Below are positions 1 through 5,008 of a stretch of DNA of 5,008 nt, piece by piece. The first letter of the stretch is position 1, and the number at the start of each line of letters is the position of its first letter. This DNA is from an uncultured Eubacterium sp. GTDB lineage: Bacteria; Bacillota_A; Clostridia; Lachnospirales; Lachnospiraceae. The notes beneath the pieces are model-generated. The model saw only the letters and a list, made by a program, of their open reading frames with translations, was not told the DNA's origin and made no database searches. The stretch spans positions 2,302-7,309 of the forward strand of contig CAOXUF010000091.1 in NCBI GenBank assembly GCA_948560485.1. The letters run 5' to 3'. Position numbers and translations under genes: made by a program.

Positions 1-3000
1 ATGATTATTATCCATCTAAGGATAATCCGGTAGAATATCTGAATGATTTGTACTTTAACGTGAAGGTTGTAAATGGTGCAGACAGTGTCGGAACAGAAGA
101 CTATTATCATCATGGAAATATGTCTCATGGTAAGATGAAAGTTACAATTGTATTACCGTCTATTGTAAGGACTGTATCATTGAAGGGCAGTGATGTATAT
201 CTGCTATTTAAAAAGGCAGATGGAGAAACTGTTCGAATGAATATAGATGAAGCAGAAGATTTGGGATTTGAATTTAAGGTATTAAATCACTTTATCAACG
301 ATGAGCAAAAAGAAACGATTATCTTTGAAGTTCGTACGCCGGGAGATTATGCCGATGATATTACAGCGGCAAATTATGATGATTATATTCGGGGTAAACA
401 TATGCCTGGATATTTCGGATATAAGGATACACTTGTAGTCGGAGTTAAGACAACGGTAAGAAACAATATACTTGATACAGAAAAAATTGATTTTACAGAT
501 GAATACTGGAAAGATCCGGTATGGGATGAAGAGTTCAAAGCAGATGGTTATGTTACTATGGATGATGTGAATGGTGACTATTTAAAGACAATGAATGCTG
601 ATGGAGATTTTGATTTATTAACAGAATTAGATGGCGCCGGAATCACTTATGAAAAAATGGTGAGTGACGACAAAGAAACGAACACTGACTGGGATGGTGA
701 TAAGGATTATACAGATGAGTATACTAAGGATGAATCAGCAATTGTAACTCTTATGAAACCACATTCCACAGTGCGTTTGGATACTTCCGTGCAGCGTTCG
801 GAGATAGATAATCCGGATTTGGTAGAAGGTGTACAGAGAGTTGTAGACGATCCGATTATTAAGAGTGCAGTAAAATTATCCGTATATATGGATCAGGCAG
901 TGAATGAGGGTGGAGCTGTTGGAGAGTTCATTGTAGACTGGAGAATTCCGTTCAGATCTACTCTGTTAGGAACAACAGAAGAGGCTCCGGTAACAGAAGA
1001 CACTATTACGAAGCGTATTTATGCATTGGGAACCGGTGTATGGGAGATTCCGGATACTGCAGGAGATGAAGCTTATAGAGAGAGATTAAAAAATGATCTT
1101 GATGTGCAGGTGTATGCATTGTGCAGTAAAGATGCAGAAAATGCTGCAGATAGTGCTTCATATAAGAATATTAATAACATGTGGGAAGGAGAGTGGATAA
1201 ATCTTACAGAACTTTACAATAAACATGTGAATAGAATAGAGCGTCCGGGTGTAGATATTGATAAAAATACAGTTATTGATATCAGTGATTTATCATTGAA
1301 ACTTTATGGCGAGCGTTCAGAGTTGGGACAGAAGATATATCAGGTTCGTTATGTGGTTTCATCTAAGACAGGTAATTATGCAGTGCCTAAGGGATTCCGT
1401 CTGGCAATTGATGCAGACCCTGAGAAAGATGGAAATCAGGAAATGAATGAAATTGATCCGGAACATGAAAATGTAGAACCGCTTCCTGAATCTGTCACAT
1501 CAGAGCCTGATGAGAACGGAGAATACTCAGAGGATGCTAAGATTGGAAATGCAGCATTTATTATGTTGACAGGCAGTCATTTGAGTGCAACGAGAAGACA
1601 TGTAAACCATTTTGCTACAGGATGGGCAAGATATGATGATACACAATACTGTGTAGATTCCATGCGCTCCCGAGCAGGTTATTATATTGCACGTGAATTA
1701 CCTGTAATTGAGATTGATATGAATAATCAATACTTCAAGATTGGAAAGAATCAGGAGGGTAAGAGCGAATATAAGTGGAGTGATGATATTGTAATCAATG
1801 ATGCATCACATATGCTCAAGTATAAGTTACAGTTAAAGAATCTATCAAATAAGGAGATTGAGAAGACAAATGTAGGAGAAGTTGAAGAAGATACAGCAAC
1901 AAATCCACAGTTGGTAGCAGTACTTCCTATTATTCAGAATATTGATATGTCTTTGGAAAGCAAAGATCCTTTGATATACAAAAAATATCACGAAGTAGAA
2001 TATGGTGAAGAGGAATGGGAGAGTACTTTATCTCCTGATTGCACAGCAAATGTGTCATTTAAGGATAGTCAGGCAGCGTGGACATGGCATGTAGAGGATG
2101 GTAAGGGAAATGTTGTTCCAAAAGATAAGCATGATATTACATCTGTTACAATGGCGATGTATGATAAGATTGCAGGTATTAAATATCTGAGACAGAGGCG
2201 CATTATGCGTTGGACATCTAAGGGACATCTGGCACCGGGACAAAGAACAGTAATAGAATTTATGGTTCCGGTATCTACAGAGGATACGTTTACAACGACA
2301 ACAGAACTTTTAAGCTGTAAGGCTTATGGATTCAAACCGGGAGCTTTTGTACCACATATTCCAACGTCAGAGGAAGCTGTTAACTATGCTTACGAGATAG
2401 ATGTCCGTGATGTGAATGATAATGGTGAAAGTAATGCTGAAAATACAATTACAGTATCAGTAAACAATATTGGATTTAGTGGAACGAATGCATTTAACCG
2501 TACGAAGAGATCTTTCTCAGAATATGGCACTGGTCAGAATGAACAGGGAAATGGAAGAGACAGACCTTCTCTCGTACCGGAAGGAACCAACTATGACTTT
2601 ATATCTTCGATTATTAATCCGGATACACAGGGAACAAGTAAGGGATTCCAGCAGCCGGTTATCTATGATGTACTTCCGTTTGTTGGTGACACACAGTTGG
2701 TTGCACAGACAAGTGGTTATGCTGCATCAAGAGGTACAGACTGGAGAGGATGGCTGAATCTTGCATCAATCGAAGTAAAGACACAGACCGGAAGCGAAGC
2801 AAGAACACTGAAAGATGGAAATGATGTTCATGTCTGGGTTGGACCATTTAATTACAGTGGTTCTAAGATTGTGAAGATTCCAATTGAGAAACTGCCGGAT
2901 GTCAGTCAGACCAGTTCCATTGCTTTCTATAATCAGATAAGAGGTGAATCGGGAGCCGCTATTAATGAAAAATGCAAGTATTTCGTCAGATTGTCAGATT

Positions 3001-5008
3001 TATTAAGATTAAAGACAACAAATAAGGAGGAGTACAGCGAGTTAGAAAAGCATGCACAGGCGATTTATGTAGAGCCATTAAATAATTATTTTCTGGCATC
3101 AAATACAAAATTATCTGTTTCATATAGGTTAAAGGCACCATTGAATATGCCGCTCAGCAAGAAATACACACCGGAAGATTCCGAAAATATTCTGAATGCA
3201 ACAGCGGATGTAGATGGCTGGAATAGTTTCTCGGCACAGTCAGGAAGTGATAAGGCAGTTGAATCACCATATGCAGGTGTTTATACAGCAGCTCCGGCCG
3301 ACAGAGGTTATATCGGACATTATGTATGGTTAGATGAAAGTTATAATGCGAAGTTTACGGATGAAGGTGAATATATACAGAGGGATGGCAGATGGTTATT
3401 AAATAAGGCAACAAAAGACCTTGATTATGATGGAGAGATTGATGATCCGGGTATTAATGATGTAAAAGTAGAACTTCTTACAGAAAAGGGATATCCGGTA
3501 AACCGTTTAGGTGAAGCAGTTGTAGAAAAAGATGGAAGATATCTTGTTATTAATGAAAATAGCGGAAAAATCAGCGTGGACAGCATGGGTTCACCGATTT
3601 ATACACCATATGGACCAATGGCTTATACAACAGAAAAAGATGCATATGGGCATGATGGTTACTTCATTATTTCAAATATCAAACCGGGCAAGTATAATCT
3701 GCGTTATACATTCCCTGAAGGAAGTAAATATGAAAAATACGCTTTGACTACCAGAAGTCTTGGTGTTACCGGAACATCTATCAAGGTATATCGTCCGGGT
3801 GAAGATGATGTACTTCCGGATTTGGGAGCAGCAGGAAAAGGTGATGAACCAAGTGATGGAGCGAAAGTGAAATCATTCACAATTCAGACAACAGAGCCTA
3901 TTCAGATTGATGCCATAGGTGAAGATGAATCTACATATGCTGAATATGACGAGAAGATGACATCTTACGATTTAGGTGTTGCACCATCTTTCTCATATGG
4001 CGGATATGCATGGATGGATATCCAGTATGATGCAGAAGGTCAGCCAAAGTCAGACAGTATTAATGGACAAATGGATGACGCAGAGCAGAAACTGGAAAAT
4101 GTAGGTATTCATATTTATGAAGTCAAGGCAGATGGTACACATGTACCGGCATATGATAAAAACGGTCTGGAAATTAAGATGCTATATACGGATGAAAACG
4201 GTTACTTTAAGACCACATTGTATCCATACAGAAGTTATATTGCTGTTGCTGATGCAAAGAAGGTCAATGATGTAATCCAGCCGTCACCGGTTACTATCAG
4301 CACAAGGGCTCTTCAATATGAAAAGGATAATGATTTGCTTTATAACGAGGAACTCAATCAGAATACAACAAATGTGTTTGCCATTATTCCGACATCAGCG
4401 GACTATGACATGGGAACATGTGTTGATGGTCAGTATGGTACTTACAACAGATTAGGATTTGGATATGTACCGGCAGGTATCGGTTCTATCGGAAAATATG
4501 TATTTAACGATGAAAACTATGATGGTATTAGAAATGAGTACATTGATAAAGATGGATATATTGTTTCAGAACCAGGTATTGATAATGTGAAGCTGGTACT
4601 TGAAAAGTACTATTATAAGGATGGCAAGTGGAATCTTTTGAATGACCACTTTGCGGAAACTACAAGTTTAGGTTCTTCATATTCGTTCATTGTTGATGCA
4701 TCTTATACAGATGAAACAGCAGATGAGGAAGGAACCAAGTATCTGTGTGGATATAAGGTGAAAGTCGATATGAGTACGGTGCCGGAAGGTTTTGTACCAA
4801 CAAAGTACTACATGAACGATGGAGTATCGGACAGTGATTTACCAATTCGTGGAGATAATTACAGATATCTTACAAAAGAACCTGTAATCATTGCGTCAGT
4901 AGCTGACAAAAACAGTCTTGATGAATATAAGATTACTATGGAAGATGAGGCTTATGATATTTCAAAGGCACTTATTATTACCAAGTATGATGCAGGATTT
5001 ACAACAGA
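1..5008 (+). CDS. Giant SdrD B-like / DUF11-like domain surface protein, internal fragment (partial at both ends)
   Basis: One open frame runs through the window in phase 3 (first full codon at base 3, last at 5004-5006), giving 1,668 residues with no stop, initiator or terminator. From the N-terminal side it holds an unassigned acidic beta-rich region (residues about 1-560), a DUF11-like domain (about 568-780), a second DUF11-like block (about 797-1100) and three SdrD B-like domains (1103-1331, 1332-1492, 1493-1668). Such modules form stalks of extracellular adhesins in Gram-positive bacteria, often calcium-bound and anchored to the wall. I infer a secreted, surface-attached protein, but the signal peptide and anchor are not in view. 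Composition fits an exported protein: rich in Asp, Glu, Tyr, Thr and Gly, with only about seven Cys (residues 374, 550, 680, 772, 991, 1473, 1582). Codon use looks even throughout. The ligand is unknown. The coding call is near certain, the family call strong, the adhesin role an inference. Confidence 0.95.
3..560 (+). other. Unassigned N-terminal beta-rich region, first part
   Basis: I do not recognise a named family here. Residues 1-186 alternate hydrophobic strand-like stretches (for example M-K-V-T-I-V-L-P at 135-158, and the strands around 280-345 and 427-460) with charged turns, which is compatible with one or two Ig-like sandwich domains. The 'V-L-P' strand followed later by 'D-T-L-V-V-G-V' resembles the strand pattern of DUF11-type modules further along the protein, but similarity is too weak to call by eye. 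Tyr and Asp are frequent. No transmembrane segment or signal peptide is seen, which fits an internal position in the mature protein. It may be part of a ligand-binding head, by analogy with MSCRAMM adhesins whose A region precedes the B repeats; that is inference only. Confidence 0.4.
561..728 (+). other. Cluster of Asp/Asn-Gly loops, possible calcium-binding segment
   Basis: Three short acidic loops follow closely: D-V-N-G-D at 567 and flanks (residues 188-192), N-A-D-G-D-F-D at 594-614 (residues 198-204), and D-W-D-G-D-K-D at 687-707 (residues 229-235), the last followed by Y-T-D-E-Y. The D-x-D/N-G-D-x-D spacing resembles EF-hand-like or dockerin-like calcium loops, common in long surface proteins. 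They are not complete 12-residue EF-hand loops as far as I can judge, so metal binding is a suggestion. The segment sits between two unassigned beta-rich regions and may act as a rigid, calcium-dependent joint. Confidence 0.4.
729..1409 (+). other. Unassigned beta-rich region, second part
   Basis: Residues 243-469 form another stretch without a family I can name. Visible marks are V-R-L-D-T-S-V-Q-R at 771-797, a strand-rich stretch beginning A-V-K-L-S-V-Y-M at 867-890 that leads to F-I-V-D-W-R-I-P-F, the motif A-L-G-T-G-V-W-E-I-P at 1023-1052, and a final strand pair near 1320-1400 (around Y-Q-V-R-Y-V-V-S). The alternating hydrophobic pattern fits one or two sandwich domains. One Cys (residue 374) is present with no obvious partner nearby. 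It is bounded on the C-terminal side by an acidic linker, which supports an independent domain ending near base 1409. Confidence 0.4.
1410..1538 (+). other. Acidic Pro-containing interdomain linker
   Basis: Residues 470-512 are low in hydrophobic residues: 17 of 43 are Asp or Glu, five are Pro, and there is only one Lys. D-P-E occurs twice and E-P-L-P-E once. Such a stretch is probably extended or disordered and separates folded domains. It is the clearest domain boundary in the N-terminal third of the fragment. Confidence 0.6.
1539..1703 (+). other. Basic, His/Arg-rich segment before the first DUF11-like domain
   Basis: Residues 513-567 begin with a hydrophobic strand (A-A-F-I-M-L) and then carry Arg at 531, 532, 543, 555, 557 and 564 and His at 526, 533 and 536, with a Cys at residue 550. 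This contrasts with the acidic linker directly before it and with the acidic protein as a whole. I do not recognise a motif. It may be the last strands of the preceding domain or a short connecting module; a charge-based contact with the acidic neighbour is possible but speculative. Confidence 0.35.
1704..2350 (+). other. DUF11-like (Ig-fold) domain A
   Basis: Residues about 568-783 carry the marks of a DUF11-like module. A strand of the type L-K-Y-K-L-Q-L-K-N-L-S (from 1815) matches the family's opening 'Y-x-l-x-v-x-N-x-g' strand, then A-V-L-P at 1917-1928 matches its 'LP' strand. A late H-L-A-P-G-Q-R-T-V-I-E-F (2226-2261) matches the typical 'l-x-p-G-x-x-x-t-i-x-f' strand before the final V-P-V. 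DUF11 domains are structural repeats in bacterial surface proteins. The module is longer than the usual DUF11 repeat, with an insertion between the LP strand and the A-P-G strand (about 1930-2225) that includes a local basic patch. Cys at residues 680 and 772 lie in it. The call rests on motif pattern only. Confidence 0.5.
2391..3300 (+). other. Second, diverged DUF11-like block (domain B) preceding the SdrD B array
   Basis: Residues about 797-1100. The block opens with Y-E-I-D-V-R-D-V-N-D-N-G (2391 on), whose D-V-N-D-N-G at residues 803-808 is an acidic turn, then strands around T-I-T-V-S-V. The most telling part is I-Y-D-V-L-P-F-V-G-D at 2661-2690 (residues 887-896), resembling the 'D-x-L-P' strand of DUF11-like modules, preceded by an N-P-D turn. 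A later strand, S-V-S-Y-R-L-K-A-P-L-N (ending near 3146), leads to D-V-D-G-W-N-S-F at 3207-3230, after which the SdrD B array begins. An 'N-S-F' turn shortly before the first 'G-x-Y-V-W' is a layout I associate with large Sdr-like proteins of Clostridia. One Cys (residue 991). Exact boundaries are uncertain; two domains may be present. Confidence 0.5.
3309..3995 (+). repeat. SdrD B-like domain 1
   Basis: Residues 1103-1331. It starts Y-I-G-H-Y-V-W-L-D, equivalent to the family's 'i-G-x-y-V-W-x-D'. The calcium-type loop D-L-D-Y-D-G (residues 1139-1144) leads to D-D-P-G-I-N-D-V-K-V-E-L, matching 'e-x-G-I-x-x-V-x-V-x-L'. The second half has G-Y-F with P-G-K-Y (residues 1219-1231) and P-E-G (1238-1240), matching 'G-x-Y-x-F-x-x-L-x-P-G-x-Y ... 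P-x-G'. It ends with S-Y-D-L-G-V near 3963-3980, in place of the usual D-x-G-f end. In the family the opening W-x-D is followed almost directly by the D-x-N-x-D-G loop; here some 25 residues (about 1115-1138) lie between them. The segment before the end (3828-3962) is also long and acidic. These domains are elongated stalk units in staphylococcal Sdr proteins. Confidence 0.8.
3996..4478 (+). repeat. SdrD B-like domain 2 (most diverged)
   Basis: Residues 1332-1492. It opens G-G-Y-A-W-M-D (residues 1333-1339), the counterpart of 'G-x-Y-V-W-x-D'. The loop is altered: after an inserted stretch, N-G-Q-M-D-D-A-E (from 4062) and V-G-I-H-I-Y-E replace the usual D-x-D-G and G-I-x-V-x-L, so a standard calcium site is doubtful. 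T-D-E-N-G-Y-F (4188-4208) matches the 'T-D-x-x-G-x-Y-x-F' strand, and Y-P-Y-R-S-Y replaces 'L-x-P-G-x-Y'. The domain ends Y-D-M-G-T (4404-4418), equivalent to the D-x-G-f end, followed by a Gly/Tyr-rich connector up to V-P-A-G. Cys 1473 sits just after the end motif. Confidence 0.65.
4479..5008 (+). repeat. SdrD B-like domain 3
   Basis: Residues 1493-1668, cut by the window edge only just after its end motif. I-G-K-Y-V-F-N-D-E-N-Y-D-G-I-R-N (4488-4535) is the best match in the protein, with D1503-x-N1505-x-D1507-G as a canonical calcium-type loop (Phe replaces the usual Trp). P-G-I-D-N-V-K-L-V-L follows at 4572-4598 after an inserted dozen residues. P-E-G-F at 4782-4793 matches the 'P-x-G-f' turn, N-D-G-V-S-D-S-D (4815-4838) matches the family's 'N-D-x-x-D-S-D', and D-A-G-F at 4989-5000 is the typical end. 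The usual 'G-x-Y-x-F-x-x-L' part is replaced by a longer strand pair including S-Y-S-F and an acidic insertion with Cys 1582. What follows (further domains or a wall anchor) is beyond the window. Confidence 0.8.

Noticed and set aside
687..710. D-W-D-G-D-K-D as a true dockerin or EF-hand
   Set aside because: The loop is suggestive, but I see no second duplicated loop with the paired helix pattern of a dockerin, so only a possible calcium site is claimed.
2055..2243. Short minus-strand open frame (62 codons), Cys-rich
   Set aside because: It is antisense to DUF11-like domain A. The Cys and Ile richness comes from reading the complement of ACA/GCA and GAT codons.
2470..2757. Short + strand open frame (95 codons) in frame 1
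   Set aside because: It overlaps the long frame completely, has no recognisable domain, and its odd composition (rich in Arg, Met, Leu) is what a shifted reading of this gene gives.
2659..2847. Short minus-strand open frame (62 codons), His/Leu-rich
   Set aside because: It is antisense to well-patterned coding sequence (the Y-D-V-L-P-F-V-G-D strand) and has no supporting signal.
3024..3030. AAGGAGG, a perfect Shine-Dalgarno-like string
   Set aside because: It encodes Lys-Glu-Glu in the main frame, and no start codon with a further open frame lies 5-10 bases downstream. A similar AGGAGG at 1753-1758 is rejected for the same reason.
3532..3747. Short + strand open frame (71 codons) in frame 1
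   Set aside because: It lies inside SdrD B-like domain 1 in another phase, with no ribosome binding site and no sensible product.
1..5008. Promoters, terminators, RNA genes, CRISPR arrays, insertion sequences or nucleotide-level tandem repeats
   Set aside because: The window is continuous coding sequence. I saw no stem-loop with a T tract, no tRNA or rRNA-like stretch, no regularly spaced repeats and no transposase-like product on either strand.

Overview
The whole 5,008-base window lies inside one very long protein-coding gene on the + strand. Reading in frame 3 (codon n begins at base 3n) gives 1,668 consecutive sense codons with no stop. The gene's start and end are both outside the window. 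No other gene, RNA gene, mobile element, CRISPR array, promoter or terminator can be supported. Short open frames in other phases and on the minus strand are shadows of this gene.

The encoded fragment looks like a giant secreted or cell-surface protein of a low-to-mid GC Gram-positive bacterium. Codon choice (AGA for Arg, ACA for Thr, GGA for Gly, CCG for Pro, many GAT/GAA/AAT) and domain types suggest a gut or rumen clostridium, most likely Lachnospiraceae-like. This taxonomic guess is an inference from codon style and architecture. The signal peptide and any sorting signal (LPXTG or other) would lie outside the window.

Layout: (1) about 1-1700, a long, Asp/Glu-rich, beta-strand-rich region with no family I can name. 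It contains a cluster of Asp/Asn-Gly loops that resemble calcium sites (about 561-725) and an acidic Pro-containing linker (1410-1538). (2) About 1704-2350, a DUF11-like (Ig-fold) domain. (3) About 2391-3300, a second, diverged DUF11-like block with a 'YDVLPFVGD' strand. (4) 3309 to the window's end, three tandem SdrD B-like domains of the MSCRAMM/Sdr type. The third ends with the family-typical D-A-G-F at 4989-5000, just before the window edge.

Together the domains suggest a long stalk-like adhesin: the unassigned N-terminal modules would be the candidate ligand-binding part, and the DUF11-like and SdrD B-like modules a calcium-stiffened stalk. Ligand and biological role cannot be read from this fragment. 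I see no clearly new system. The most unusual points are the unassigned N-terminal region, the insertions within all three SdrD B-like domains, and two local basic patches in an otherwise acidic protein.
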